A DNA stretch of 64,000 bases from Oscheius onirici (GCA_932521025.1 OW051471.1:6882001-6946000); one strand, 5' to 3'. Shown: positions 43,313 through 56,190, counted from the first letter of the stretch. Notes: generated by a model not told the origin, from the sequence alone. Numbers and translations: made by a program.

Positions 43313-43911
43313 TTGTTGTCCTGGAACGCGGAGCAATGATTTGGGAGAAGAGTAAATAGAGAGGAAAGTGGCAGAAAATGCGGACAAACAGGTTACTCGG
43401 ATGTCGAAATGATCTCTGACAAGGTTATCGAAAAACTGCTACGAGTCGACAGATTATTGTGACACTGTCGAAATAGCACCTCTTTTTGTCTATTAAACCT
43501 TCGGACAACTGATGAGAAATTATGATTGACAACAAACTAAATATCAAGTTGTATCCGTTTACTACGAGCCAAGGAAAATGGCTGTCATTTATAGCCCCAT
43601 TGTTTTCAACACTCAGCAAGGACACAAAAGTTATGTTTTTATCTTGTTCCGGGTCCTGCTTCCTTTGAATGAAGACCACAAAAGTTGTGACTTATCAACG
43701 TTTTCCGTGAGATAACCCTCCTTAGGAAATCAAAGACCTTTTCCACCCTGACCACAAATCTCCTCAAATTATCGTTTCCTCTGTTTTCACAGAACTCTCG
43801 CTGACATAATTATTGGTACGATGTGCCGCTCTCCTGTCATTATGTAGGTATGCTAATAAGTGGGTAACCGAGTCCCTCCTCTCTCAGTCGACTGCCGTCT
43901 GTCGTCAAGCC
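43313..43911. other. Divergent promoter region between P450 copy 1 and G gamma
   Basis: About 600 bp lies between two divergent starts. An open minus-strand frame at 43425-43679 has no acceptor or domain and is not called. No clear promoter motif was recognised. Confidence 0.35.
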
Positions 43912-44195
43912 ATGTTCGGAACTATGGGCCGCAATCCCGATCGGGACAAGGACATCGACACTTTGACTCGGGAGAAGCGAGAAGAAGTCGTTCAGCTCAA
44001 GCGAGAGGCTGCCATGGAACGCATTCCAGCCAGCGAAACTTTGGCCGAGTAAGTACATTTGTTAATATTAACACTTACAAATTTTTTAGAATGCTGAACT
44101 TTGTGAATGAGGAACGAAAGAACGACGCCTTCTTGAACGGACAGCTGCTGACAAGCAACCCGTTCGAAGCGAAGAAGCGCTGTGTCATTCTTTGA
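43912..44195 (+). CDS. G-protein gamma subunit
   Basis: Two exons (43912-44048, 44090-44195) give 80 residues. After a variable N-terminus (MFGTMGRNPDRDKDIDTLT) comes a coiled coil REEVVQLKREAAMERIPASE, the linker TLAEMLNFVNEERKNDAFLN, and the NPF motif (LLTSNPFEAKKRC) before the prenylation box CVIL. Leu at the last position predicts geranylgeranylation. The layout matches Ggamma subunits, which dimerise with Gbeta at the plasma membrane; nematodes have two (gpc-1, gpc-2 type). Length is normal. The following gene is convergent and its stop lies 42 bp away. Confidence 0.85.
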
Positions 44196-44236
44196 TCTCC
44201 TCGCTAATAAAAACTTTGTTGACAGAAGAAGTTTAT

Positions 44237-46043
44237 TTAGATTCTTTTAGATAACACTAGTCGGTAGGGTTTCGACTTTCTCACGGCTCCTAGTTCGTTG
44301 GCTGCTTGACTGTCCGGATAGTACTGTAGATTGGGCGCAATGTCATAATTCAAAACGAAGTTGCCAAGAATCTGAAAATTCTTTTGAGATTGCAAGGGAA
44401 AGACTAACCAGATAGAGTTCGGCTCTAGCTAAAGATTCTCCCAGACAGGCCCGTTTTCCCATTCCAAATGGAACCACATACTGTTCAATATTGTTGCTTG
44501 TAATGAATCGAGACGGGTTAAACTGAAGTATTCAAATAAACATCGTAAAAAAAGATGTCTACCTTCTGAGCGTCTTCGAAATTGTCCTGATCTGACATAA
44601 TAACTGACAGTTGAGCGGCAATAGCAGTTCCTTTCGGAATCAGATACTGTCCGACAGTCACATCCTCCTGTGCCTTTCTCCACATGTTCATCGGAACGAG
44701 CATGCTGATTCTCAGAACTTCCAGAATGACAGCATTTAGATAAGGAGTCTCTGCCTTGTCCGACAGCTTGAGACTACGGTTTTGCCCGGTCACTTGGTCA
44801 AGTTCTTCTTGAAGCTTTTTGATCACCTAAAACTTCTGTAGAAAATTTTAAACGCTCTCACTCACGTCGGGGTTTCTGACCAGATGACCAAACGCCCATT
44901 GAAGTGTTGTTGTGGTTGTCTCTTGCCCGGCCAGCCAAAGGTCCAGTACCGTGATTACGAGGTTTTCTTCTGTGAAACTTTCTCCGTGGTCACTTTTCTG
45001 CATTTCCAAGAGAAACGCGTCCACAAAGTCCTCTCCATCGTCCCGAATTTCATGTTCTCCTGATGCAATATCCGCTTTTCTGAACCACTTTGTATCGTAG
45101 ACAGTAGAATCCTTTAAACCTCTTTTCGACCTGGGCTCGAATAAAGTAGACTATTTCCCACAAAAACGTTAACTTTTTCTCTTTGTGCTGCTTCAGAATC
45201 GGCCATTCGCTGTTTCTTTTGCTCAAAAGCAAGTCGAGTATGGATCCTTGTTCAATCAGACGATCGAGATTTTCCTTCAAACGGAAAAAATCCGTTTCTT
45301 CCTCCTTAAACAGTTATTATCAAACTAATTGAAACAGAATTCTACCTTCAAAAATCTGTCTGTGAAGAGCAGTCGATTGATAACATTTCCGACAGTCAGT
45401 TCAATCCAGTGGTAAGGATCAGTATCCAACTTTCCGCCGGCCTTTTCGATTTCTTGGTCCAGAAGGTTTGATCTAGAAATTTAGAAGGTTTGGTGAATTG
45501 GACATCCAAACCTGTAGTCGAACTCGAGCATAATTCTGTCCTCCATAACATTTCTACCAAGACCAAAATTTCTCAAAGTGTGAAGTGAGAACCGACGTTG
45601 TTCAATCCAGGTCGAACCGCTGGAGAAAATGACTCCTTTTCCATCTAAATGTATTTTTGAGTAGAGTTAAATATGAAAGACACCTCTGACGATGTTAAAA
45701 AGATAAAGATAAAATCGGTCGGCAAACGTTGCGCCTTTCTTTATCATCGCGTCATGAGCTAGTTGATAATCACAGATGTTCACAGTCGGCATTGGTCCGA
45801 GCCAAAATGTATGAACTTCTCCGTACTTTTTCTTCCATTCTCTCAGGACAGGCACGACTCCTTTGTGCTTAATTGTTCCCAGAATAAGCTGGTGAAGGTT
45901 TCCTATCAGGGGAAGGGGAACAGGCCCTAGCTCTGGGTTTTAATGTCAAAAGCAAAGAAACCTGGAGGAAGTTGTCTGACCTTGGAGTACATTGAAAAGT
46001 ACAGATAGGCTACAATGGCCCCGAGAAGAATCCAAAATAGCAT
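44237..46043 (-). CDS. Cytochrome P450, CYP2-clan, tandem copy 2
   Basis: Start [20 protein letters not shown] at 46043, three bases after a TTTCTTTTCAG-like acceptor. The hinge [18 protein letters not shown] is split by a short intron. Later: [20 protein letters not shown], the I-helix [32 protein letters not shown], the heme loop [17 protein letters not shown] and the end YRLVLSKRI. It is closest in layout to copy 3. All intron positions that could be compared match those of the neighbours. It is an intact microsomal monooxygenase; the substrate is unknown. Confidence 0.9.
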
Positions 46044-46526
46044 TTTCTGAAAAGAAAGATTTTGAAATTTGAACTAGGGAAAACAGGTGCACGTTTGACT
46101 TACGCGGGACTCTTATAGGCAGCGATAAGCGACAAAAGAACACAGAGAACGCGCAAACCATCGTGGTCGAGAAGAAAATGTATGCCGAGCCTTTTAATTA
46201 TGTTCTAGGTTTGTAAATATGAAGAAAATCGAGTCAAACGTGTTGCGAGTGGTGGGAAGAAGGAATTGACAACTTACCACCGGTAAACAAACTGTGACTA
46301 GAGTCTAGCCTCTATATATTCATCAACCCAAATCACAAGAAGTAGACCGAGATAACTGGTTCTCTTGCGAAATTGGTTTTAAAACATCTAGTTGACCTAC
46401 TTTTGTACGGCTTTTCCTGTCGTCCTTTTCAACCATGAACTTATGATCTGTTCTTTTTACAAATCAACAAGATGGTAATCCTATTCATCTGGGAACACTT
46501 TCTAACTGTACAGTTAGTGCAAATAA
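46044..46526. other. Intergenic region between P450 copies 2 and 3
   Basis: Holds the promoter of copy 2 and the 3' flank of copy 3. A/T-rich, with no gene or repeat seen. Confidence 0.35.
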
Positions 46527-48345
46527 TTAGAATCTTTTCGAGAAAATCACTTCGAACGGCTTCGGTTTCCTGATTGTCCCCATTTCATTGATTGCAGCCA
46601 TTCCTGCTGGAAATTTAGAATTCGGGGCAAAATTGTAGCGGAGTGCCAAGTTGCCAAGAATCTGAATTATTGGTTTATTGAGAGAGAAAAAAGACTCACC
46701 AGATACAGTTCGGCTCGAGCAAGAGACTCTCCTGAACAAGCTCTCTTGCCCAAACTGAAGGCGACAACATACTGATCAAGATTGTTGTTCTCCAGAAAAC
46801 GAGATGGATCGAACTAAAATTTTGTATTGACAGAAGAGTTATTCACTTTCTCCGGATGTTCAAAATTCGTATCATCGAGCATTATTGAGGAAATTTGGGC
46901 GGAAATTGCAATTCCTTTCGGAATGACATAATTTCCGACCACAGTGTCTTCTTTGGCTTCTCGAAGCATGTTCAACGGGACGACGGAACTGGTCCTCAAC
47001 AGTTCAAGAATAACAGCGTTGAGGTAGGGAGTATTCGGCTTGTCCAACAGTTTCAATGACCGACTTTTGCCAGTTACGTCGTTCAATTCTTTCTGGAGAC
47101 GTTGAAGTACCTTCAAAAGAGAATATAACATAAAATCGTTTTGACTCACTTCCAAATGCTGAATCAAGTAGCATAGAGCCCATGTGAGAGCGTTAGTAGT
47201 AGTCTCTTGTCCAGCACCCACAAATCCATCAAGTTGACCACAAGGTTCTCCTCACTGAATGGATTAGTTCTGCTTTCAATGAACTTACTCAAAATCGTCA
47301 CTTTTGTCCTTTTTCTGCATCTCTATCAAATAAGCGTCCACAAAATCCTCGCCATTGTCTCTCAGCTGGTGGTCTCCTGCAGCAATTGCTCTTTTTCTAG
47401 AATACATTATAGTACATAAATACTCCAAAAAAACCTGTTTTCAACCTGTGGCCTGATGAACTTTTTCATCTCCCGTAGAGGCTTCTGAACTCGTTCCTCT
47501 CTTCCTCTCATAATTGGCCACCTGCTGTTTTCCCTCGTCAGCAGAAAGTCGAAGAGGTTCGATTTCTCCATCAACTCGTCGACAATTCCCTTCAGCCGGA
47601 AGAACTCTTCTCTTCGTCCTAAACTACAGTTATTTTCTCAATTTCAACTGACTTCAATGAATCGATCAGTGAACAGCAATCTATTTATAATGTTGCCGAC
47701 AGTCAGTTCTATCATATGGTAAGGATGGATACTCAGTCTTCCTCCGGTGTTTTCTATCTGCTTATCTAATAGATTCATTCTGTAGTTTTCAGTTTAAGCT
47801 TAACTTAATTTCAAAAGAACCTGTAGTCGAGTTCTAGCATCACTCGCTCCTCCATCAGATTCTTTCCCATTCCAAAGTTCCTCAGAGTCTGGAGAGTGAA
47901 TCTTCTCTGTTCCAACCACGTGTCGCCATTGGAGCTGCCAATTCCTTTTCCGTCTAAAAAGAGTTACTCTTTGATAAAACGTTTGACCTCTTTCGATTTC
48001 AAAAAAATAGTCTCTTCCTGTCAGCAAAGTTTGTTCCTTTTTTAATCATCGCTTCTTGAGCCAACTGGTATTCGCAGATGTTGACCATCGGCAGTGGCCC
48101 CATCCAATAAGTGTGAACATTTCCGTACACTTTATTCCATCCCAGAAACACATTTGCCACTCCTCCGTACATGACCATTCCATAAGCCAGTTGTGGTAGA
48201 TTTCCAATAAAGGGAAAGGGAAAAGGACCTGAGTTCAAATATTTTCGCAACAGAAATTCTTACCTGGTGGAAGCTTTTTGGCCTCTGAATACATCGAATA
48301 GAAAAGGTATGCTATCAAACCACCAAGGAGCAATAGAACCAACAT
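46527..48345 (-). CDS. Cytochrome P450, CYP2-clan, tandem copy 3
   Basis: Start [20 protein letters not shown] at 48345, then [19 protein letters not shown] across a 36-nt intron. Visible: [40 protein letters not shown], the I-helix [40 protein letters not shown], the heme region [17 protein letters not shown] and the end FEVIFSKRF. In the heme loop this copy has Ser-Gly after the conserved Cys (CSGE), where the neighbours have CLGE; the Cys ligand itself is kept. Function as for the other copies. Confidence 0.9.
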
Positions 48346-48606
48346 ATCTGAAAACTATTTACACCTTAATACACAAGAGAGAGAAAAAAGTTAAAACTTC
48401 CTTGAAGCCAAGAGAGAAAAACAGTTGTTGCAGAAGAAGAAAGATGGATGTTTAACACGCTCTTTGACCTCTCATATGGAGGAAGAGCGGGCTCGATTTC
48501 GTGTTTGTTTAGCGACACTGGAGGCAGCTCAAGGACCAACTTCCTGATAACTGAACAATCCGCCCAGAAAGCAGAAAGAGTAAATATTTTATAGTGAAAC
48601 AAGAGA

Positions 48607-50538
48607 TTACATCCAGTGTTGTTCCAAGTAGTCTTCCGGAGGTTTATTCGAAGGTTCGTCCAATGGAATGTTGGTCATGGCGGACATTTCGTAGTTTCTT
48701 TTGGCTTCCTCGAACCGTCTCTTCTCCTGACGTTTTCTCGCACAATACCAACCACAACCACCAATGAAACTCACAAAAGAACATGACGAGCTTAGTATAA
48801 GAGCACAGATCCACCTGTATATCATGTTAGTCAGTTAGTTCGAATTAGTTACCATTTACTCAATTTTGGCTTCGTCTTCTCTTCGACTTTCTGTATTTGG
48901 AGAACAGAGTCCTCGTCGCCTGTCCAAGTTAGGGCTCTTCTATCCATGGTCACATTACACTGTGCATCGTCTTTATAAATAAACGAAGAAACTATACCTC
49001 GGCACTGCTCAAATTGTTCCGGTCGATGGTGTAATTTCCTTTGAAATATGTGCCCAGTTCGACGATTTCTACTTCGGCACATAGAACTCCAGTGACAGAA
49101 ACTCTTCCCGAACTGAATTTTTGTTCCAAACGAATAAAGAAAAGCATACAAAACTGTGAATGTGACATCTGTGGCTGGCGGAAATTCAAGGGTTACGGTG
49201 TCATTAGCTCCGAGAGTTATCTGTTCGCCAGAGAGAGCAGATCGGTGGAGACGGGAACCTTTGAATCAGTTTGAAAGAGACACGTTCGTGTGTTACCGTA
49301 GTAGTGGTGTTCGTCAGCTGTGACTAACAGACCTCCAGAAGCGGAAGAGGATCTGACACGGAAAATAACGGCTGGAGGGTTCTTCTCGAGATCAAATTGA
49401 AGCGCCGCTTGGTTACATGAAAACTGGTCGATGAGTTGAACAAGGTCTGATGGAGTGAAGAACCGTTTCAATCCAACAGGGTACGAGATTTTGCCCAGAC
49501 TCGTGCCTTCATAGTCGACACAGAAGGAGACAAATATCTAAATAATTAATAGACAAAAAAGAGTGTTCAGACCTCTGCATCCCCCTGCGTCAGTCCGATA
49601 TCCAAATTGAGACCGTGTTCAATAGAAGGCAGTTGGAAAGTATATGAGACAAATTTATTGTCTGGAATTGTAATTAACGAAACTTTAAAAAACTTGAATT
49701 CAGCCTTTTTATGTTCCTAAAAGTTTCTATTAAGACGAGACTCTGTTGATCTTCTAATCTCGATAATCTTTCCCTCTCCAATTAGGCTCGCCACACGAGT
49801 CTCGACGAGAAACTCTGACTTCAGTAATTCAAAACGAGTCCCTCATAGGGGTAAGTACCCAACCTTTTGTAGCTGTTTGCGGGAATTTCAAACGATTTTT
49901 GACAGCTAGTATTCAAAAGAGCATTGTTCGATACATCAATGAAACACAGGAATTCTCTTTACGATGAGATTAGTATTTTTTGTCATACTGGAGTGCGGTA
50001 GTCAACTTACTCTTTACCGAGAAGTAGGCTGATCCATCGACATCGATCGGTCTGGTTTTCGAAGTTTTCTCCACAGACGACATAAGCAGTGCTCCAACAG
50101 AGTCTGTATCCCCAACAACAGTAGCGAACATACTACAATCTTTTCTTCCTCATCCCATCCTTCACTCTACCTGGTTATAGTCCCATTCCGACATTTTGCC
50201 CTTTCGACAATTTTCGTCAGTCGAATGCTATCCAAAAGAATCTTGAAGCTTGTTGGATTTGGGACAATTAGGGATGGGAATTGTGAGAGTGCACATGGTG
50301 AAAGAGACAATGAAAGAGGAATGTTGGAACTGAGCAGCCAGGGAGGTGGAACTGATGGCAGAGCTATCGTGACTGGATTGTGAGGCTGAAAATGGATGCA
50401 GTCAGATATTCTGTCTGATGAGCCTGTAGTTGTAGATCGACTGTAAACTCTGACAAGACTTGAGGAAGCACTAGAAGTAATACTGTCAACTGCATGAGAA
50501 GAAGGGATCTGGCCGATTGAATCAATCGGATTCTCATG
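48607..50538 (-). CDS. Single-pass membrane glycoprotein, hypothetical
   Basis: Start MRIRLIQSARSLLLMQLTVL followed by LLVLPQVLSEF is a signal peptide. Exons then give [100 protein letters not shown] with glycosylation sites NYT and NVT, and the membrane span WICALILSSSCSFVSFIGGC. The cytoplasmic tail is short and basic (CARKRQEKRRFEEAKRN) and ends DYLEQHWM. The arrangement is a type I membrane protein. Several junctions, mainly 49000-49200 and 50390-50460, allow alternatives. A weak resemblance of one segment to clamp-type proteins was judged too thin. No family assigned. Confidence 0.55.
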
Positions 50539-50649
50539 ACCGAGCGACAGTTTCCGTCAATTTCACAGGCGAAACGACGGTCCACTGATTGTGAGTCAGC
50601 ATTATTCTAACGCCAAATTTATTACGAAGCAAAATAAAAACTAAGAACA

Positions 50650-51798
50650 CTAATAGTCATCTATAAAACCTTCCAACCAGTACAACGGCCGACATAATTC
50701 TGGTTCCGATTGAGCGATGACAGTTTGGATATCTCTTCTTCGGCCAGCGTCAAGTGAAGAGTCTAAAAATGCATTAACAAAACAATCGAAAGGTCTAGCA
50801 GAAACGAACATGAGCATTGGCAGCGATTCTTTCGGGGTTTGATGATTTCGGAATGATGACAATGTCTTGAGAAGAGGCCCATGCGAGAAGAATTGTCTGA
50901 ACTTTTATGTAAAAAATGAAAAATATCAAGCTTACACTGACAGAAGTGTTGTTTTTAGCTGCCAGACTGTGGACAACAGGATCTCCCAAAAGCTCGGGAT
51001 GGTGACGAGCCAGCGAGGTGAATGCCTTAGGTTTCAGCAGTTATGCACATGTAATAGAAATAACCTGAACAATAATTCCTTTCTTTTTGCAGTAATCGCG
51101 CAGTTCTGCTCTGACGAAATGAGGATGAAGCTCGATTTGATTCACGACCGGCAGTGGCAGTTCACAATTCACAATCTCCTCTAGATGGTGAATCTCGTAG
51201 TTTGAAACACCCACGTGTCGGATTTTCCCTTCTTCTGCAACAATTTTAGTGGAAAAAAAATGAAAAAAAAAGAAAACCTTGCAACTTTAGGAGCATAGCA
51301 TAGGTTTCTCGTCTCATTTCAGCATTTTTCGGACTATCGTCAGGCGATTCGTGGTATTTGGGATAGTGGATCAAAACCACGTCGAGATAGCTTAAAAAAC
51401 GTAGAAAAGCAAGGAAAAGACCTACTCCGTGCAAAGATTCTTGCAAGAGTCGAGAACATCGGAGCGGACGTTTTCCCCGATGTTGTTTTCCGGAATCAGT
51501 ATTTTCGTCTCAATGTAGATTTCATTTCGATCTAATTCATGCTGTTTTAGTCCTTTCTGAAATTGTAATGCAACAGCATGTGCATAAAACAAACCTTGAT
51601 TGCTTCTCCGAGAAAATGCTCATTTTTATATGCTCTGGCTGTGTCAAACAGGCGATATCCGCTGGCTAGAGCTGCATCTACAGCAATTGTCATCTAAAAT
51701 TTTTTTGGGAAGGTTTATGAGATGAATAAAACCTGTTCGCCGTAGATTTTGTCTGTTCCCAATCCAATGCAAGGAAGAGGGCCTATTCTCTTGTCCAT
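50650..51798 (-). CDS. Aldo-keto reductase, tandem copy 1
   Basis: Start MDKRIGPLPCIGLGTDKIYG at 51798. The catalytic tetrad is visible: Asp and Tyr in RLFDTARAYKNEHFLG, Lys in IETKILIP and His in VVLIHYPKYH. GKIRHVGVSNYEIHHLEEI and VNQIELHPHF are the usual family motifs, and the C-terminal IVIIPKSSNPERIAANA is the NADPH-binding loop. Ends FIDDY. The family reduces aldehydes and ketones in the cytosol. Exons of 80-150 nt are split by introns of 40-55 nt. Next to a paralog and close to three P450s, consistent with detoxification, though grouping by chance is possible. Confidence 0.9.
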
Positions 51799-52043
51799 TC
51801 TAAAATTTTCTGGCTAAAAAGGCAATCAATTCGGGCATGATTCATGATTTGAACACGCAAACGCGCGCCAGAATTGCACATTAGACAAACAAAGTGGAAG
51901 AAACCAAGAAAAAAACATCAAAAGTATTTTAGTCGACGAATGAGGGCTATGCACAAGAATAAAAATAAGAATCAGAACTTTATTATAGACTATCACAACA
52001 TGTCTGGGAAAACTCGTACTTTGGCAAAGATAACAGGGATCAA

Positions 52044-53197
52044 TTATTGCACCAACCATCCGGTGCATCTGATGTAGTGCTGCCCACGATCCAGAGCTAG
52101 CAGTTCTTCGACTTCGGATCTTTTCAACTTGAGGTTGACGACCTGATAGTTTTCCTTGATTCTGGCAGGAGTGGCCGATTTCGGCACGATACCGATACCT
52201 TGGCTGGTAGCAAAGGCCAACAGAACAATCTGAGTTAATTGAATAATTGAAAAGAGAAGTCAGTTACTGGGACAGTCGTCTCATACTTCTGGGCAAGAGC
52301 CACAACGACTGGGTCTTCGACGAGTATCGGTTCGTGACGAGCAAGAGAGGAGAACGCCTGAAAGATCAATTTGTTATGACCAAAAAACTAAAAAACCTGG
52401 AAGAAGATACCCTCCTTCTTGCAGTAGTTGTACAACTCCTGACGAGTGAAATGAGGATGGTACTCGACCTGGTTGGCGCAAGGAATCATCTAAAGCCAAG
52501 CTGCATTGATTTCTCGATGAAAACTAAACTTTGAATACTCTTTGATCTCTTCCAGATGTCGGACCTCGTAGTTAGATACCCCAACCGAGCGAATCTTTCC
52601 CTCCTCTGAACAAAAGCTACATCTAACTGAATATTTCGATACTTTTGAGCTGTTCCAATGAAAGATAGGTTTCCTTTCTGAACTCTTTGTTCCTCGAGTC
52701 GTCGACGGAGAAACTGTCAGGTTTCGGGTAGTGGATCAGAACCATGTCGATGTAGCTAAAGAAAATAACACATTGAAGTCTGCTGAGACGTACTCAGTCT
52801 GTAAATTCTTCAAAGATTCTTCGACGAGTCTTCTCGCTCCTTCGGCAGGATCCTCGGGACATGGAAAGAATTTTGTAGTGATGAAAATAGACTCTCGTTT
52901 GAGATTGAACTTCGGCAGGTATTCCTTCAAACCAGTTCAAAATAAAAAGACGCAAACTTACAGCAAGAGCTGCTCCAAGCTCTGGTTCGTTGACGTAGTA
53001 TTTGGCAGTGTCGAAAAGTCTGTATCCGGCCGAAAGAGCCGCTGCTACACAAGGTGATACCTGGGTATTTTCTTCGAATCAACATAACAAATTCTTACAT
53101 TTTCTCCAGTAACCTTGTAGGTTCCGAATCCGACCAATGGACAGAAATAACCTGTGTTTAGTTCAGCCGCTCCGCCAAATACGTTCTCTAATCCCAT
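52044..53197 (-). CDS. Aldo-keto reductase, tandem copy 2
   Basis: Start MGLENVFGGAAELNTGYFCP at 53197. The tetrad is present: RLFDTAKYYVNEPELG, FITTKFFPCPEDP and VLIHYPKPDSF. SVGVSNYEVRHLEEI and IGIVPKSATPARIKEN confirm the family; the end is IRCTGWLVQ. It shares exon organisation with copy 1, and the 245-bp spacing on the same strand supports tandem duplication. A stretch after the EVRHLEEIKEYSK segment could be intron or extra exon sequence. Confidence 0.9.
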
Positions 53198-53497
53198 TTC
53201 CGTCTAAAACCTTTGAGGAAAAATGAAATAAAAATAAAGAAAAAGACAGGGTGGTCGAATGGTCAGAGAAGGTTTAGTTTTGGCAGCGAGGTCAAGGTCG
53301 CCCGAAATTGAGCGATGTGCGATAGGGCAGACTATCTGAAAAAGGAGCGCCAAACTGTTAGACCTTTAGAAACAGACGGTGGAGGGATGTCAGATGACCG
53401 ACAACAAATCTTGTTTTCGACCCTTTCTTCAAGGGAGGAAACTGATGAGTCAATTGTTAGAAGAAGGACTGATTTACATCCAGAAATAGCTGTATGC

Positions 53498-54014
53498 GGG
53501 CGGAGATCTATTTGATTGTGCAAATGGCTGCAAAACAAATGATAACCCTTTTAAGTTGTGGACTCACTGGTACTCCTGTCGTGGCCGTTGGTTCTCCTGT
53601 CGTGGCCGTTGAAGTCTCGTAATCTCCAGTCTTCTGGTTCACACGTTCTGTCTAAATACCAGCAGCCTACGGCAGCCTCCTCTTTTTGGTAGCAGACTAT
53701 CAGTGAGCTTCTCTTAGTAGTTCTACGTTGTAAATGCAAATTTCCTTCCACGCTATCACCACAAAACTCTTCTCCAAATTGTTGAGAAATGACAAAACTT
53801 AGCACCTCGCTTAGACAACTGTCCGGACAACTCTACGGACGGACTGACACCATTGCAGTTTAATAAAAAAAAAGATGACTGGTTCCATTCTGTAAAGAAG
53901 ATCTACTGAAGCAAGGAGAATCAGAAGAAGTAAGAAGGCCAACTGTCTCATCCCGAGGCAAACACGTAGTCAACTAAGTCCAGGAGGAACTACGAGTTTA
54001 AATTACTCACGACG
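53498..54014 (-). repeat. Second copy of the Ser/Thr-rich exon with R2 and R3 repeats
   Basis: Minus-strand 53656-53510 reads TERVNQKTGDYETSTATTGE then PTATTGVP, parallel to ESVNQKTGDEVAATATTEVP at the first Ser/Thr-rich exon, and ends in IICFAAICTIK and a stop. R3 copy b follows at 53656-53870 and R2 copy b at 53950-54014. The region 53198-53497 and 54015-54202 shows no gene. The exon is short, so this is probably a relic of a duplicated gene end. Confidence 0.5.
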
Positions 54015-54202
54015 TTTTTTTGTTATAAGTTTGTTAGTTTTGTATATTTGGTGCTTTCGCTGTTATGCAACTGATGTTTAATTGCCCTGACCGTTGTTCT
54101 CTTGTACTTTCTCCCGTTTCCAGTAGTTTTCCTATAAAGAGCTGTCATTAACATTTCCCATAATAAATAAAGGTTCTCCTGCAACTTCTCTAGTACAACC
54201 CA

Positions 54203-55325
54203 ATGACAGCTTCGAGAGTACGTTCAAATCTTCTTCTCGACCCCCAACTTGTCCTCAAAATTGTCGGCATTCTCTGCTACTCTTATGTCATCTATGTTGT
54301 CATCTCTGCTTGAAATTCCATATTCAGATCTGCTTTCTACATTCTGTTTGTAGTCGGAGGTTACTTCCTGTAACACAAATATTTTCCTTGTTTTAGGCTT
54401 CTTCGACATTCTTCTTTGTATTGCAACAGTGTTTTTGGTTTTTGGGAGTCAGTTACAAAATTGGACTCTGTTCTGACTAGATGGACCCTTGCTGATTTCT
54501 GGCTTCATGACTGGAGCCAACTTTCTCTGTCACATTTTCATTAATATGATGATCTCCTGGGATCGGTTCACCACCGTGCTCCTGCCTCTGCGTCATAAAA
54601 CGGTGTTCTATCATAAGTGGGTCCATAAAATGACAGTTCAGATTTGGAAGACTCGTCATTATGTTCCTGTTATGGTGCTGCTTATTTGCCTGCCAATTGC
54701 GTGTTATCTACCAAGCTTTTGGTTTCCGTTTTCGTTCAAGTTCGATGGAGATTTCTGCTGCAGATCGTCGAGAATCGGAAATGACAAGGTGAGTTGAATA
54801 ACAGAGGTTACAATTGTATAGGCTCTGCATTATATATCCGTCTTCGCCAGCATCTTGTTCGAATTCGATTGTATCGTCTTCAGTCCAATCACTCTTTTCT
54901 ACTTGTTCAAGGCCAAAAAGACCTTTTCGACTAGTCATCAAGTTTCACAAGAAATGATAAAGAACTTCTATATTTGAACTAGCGCTTTAGGGATTGGCCT
55001 TTTTCGCGTTGATCAAAGGTATCTGTTTCTCTTTGGAAGTCATCTACGACCTTTCTGCTGGTCTCGAAGTTCAAATTGCTGGGAACTGGCTACTGGAGCT
55101 CATTACAGAACAGGTAATTTTTGGACATTCAGAATCGAGTCAAATGTTATGGGAAGGACAAAGACTATTTTTCAGTTTTCTCTCTACTTCTATCTTCTAC
55201 TTGTAATCAACTGTCCCATTCTGCTATTATTGAGCTCGGCTATCAGAAGTGAACTCTTCAAGCGATGGAGACCACTGCCTTCAGCCACAGTGTCGATTGT
55301 CGTGACAACGCACAGCATCTCCTGA
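54203..55325 (+). CDS. Serpentine receptor, Srg/Srv-like class
   Basis: Start MTASRVRSNLLLDPQLVLKI leads into TM1. The second region, CFFDILLCIATVFLVFG, joins across a 37-nt intron to GPLLISGFMTGANFLCHIFI and NMMISWDRFTTVLLPLRHKT (the WDRF...P..H motif after TM3). Also visible: YVPVMVLLICLPIACYLPSF, ALHYISVFASILFEFDCIVF, FALIKGICFSLEVIYDLSAG and LYFYLLLVINCPILLLLSSA, then SELFKRWRP. The pattern suits the nematode Srg/Sru/Srv group rather than the Srh or Srt genes nearby. The exon near 54250-54370 is uncertain, as the splice phases allow more than one reading. Confidence 0.7.
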
Positions 55326-55433
55326 TTTCTAACTATCAAAAACAATTGTTTTCGTAAAATAAATATCATGCAATTTGCATTGTTTTTAAATAAAACTAGA
55401 AAGTCTTTTGCAGGTAAATATATTCGCTTCCAC

Positions 55434-56088
55434 ATGGAAAGAGTTTCTTCCAAAATGCCTTCCAACAGTAAGTATCTTTCTTCTTCAACAAATTTCCAAC
55501 GTCAGCTCCAAATGAAGATTCTGGTCGTGGAACTCTGTCGACAGATGCTGGCAAATCAAACAGAAGCCAGAGGAACAGCTCGAAAAAAGAGGTTACGAAG
55601 AAGGAAATGAAGACGGAAGAGAAAAAGTGGAGTCGAGTCCGCGGATACACAATTGCCGTCATCGTTTCCTTCATGCTTCAGCTCGGATTTCTTGTCTACA
55701 CTGGTTACCAGGTCAGTATTGTTTCTCAGTTTGAACCCCTGTTCAGATGTTCAATGTGACAGGAAATGGTCTGCTGTATCTGGTCGGCTGTGACGTTCTC
55801 TCTCTGGCCTCGCTCTTCTTCACTCTCGAGGTTATCATCATGGGTTCCAAGCTGTGGATCACTCTCTCGGCTGTCGTCGCTGCTTTGACCAGTGTCAGCT
55901 CAGTGATTCTTCTCGTTGTGAAAGTTCGAGACGATATCGAGCAGGAGCAGCATTCGAAGATCATCCAACAGTTGGCTGCCATCCTCATCGTCATCATGAC
56001 CATTCATCTCTTGGTCCTCTGCAACTGCTACTTCTCCAAATTCGGCAAGAAGACTGGACAGGACAAGGACAAGAAGAACGACGTCTAG
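55434..56088 (+). CDS. Four-pass membrane protein, hypothetical
   Basis: Three exons, start MERVSSKMPSN at 55434. A disordered, Ser/Lys-rich N-terminus (RGTLSTDAGKSNRSQRNSSK) is followed by YTIAVIVSFMLQLGFLVYTG, LLYLVGCDVLSLASLFFTLE, ITLSAVVAALTSVSSVILLV and AAILIVIMTIHLLVLCNCYF, and a basic tail GKKTGQDKDKKNDV. Both termini are predicted cytoplasmic. No tetraspanin CCG motif is present. No family is recognised. Confidence 0.75.
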
Positions 56089-56190
56089 TTCACGAAAACT
56101 TCCGTCGATGTTGTCAATAGATCATTGATTTGAATTCTAGTTTTATTACTCTCCCAAATATGTACAGACAAAAACGGGTGAAAGTGTAAT

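Noticed and set aside
43425-43679. Minus-strand frame in the P450/G gamma spacer
   Set aside because: No splice or domain support; lies in a promoter region.
48607-50538. Reading the membrane glycoprotein as a Rad9/PCNA-like clamp protein
   Set aside because: The similarity rests on one short segment, and the signal peptide, glycosylation sites and membrane span contradict it.
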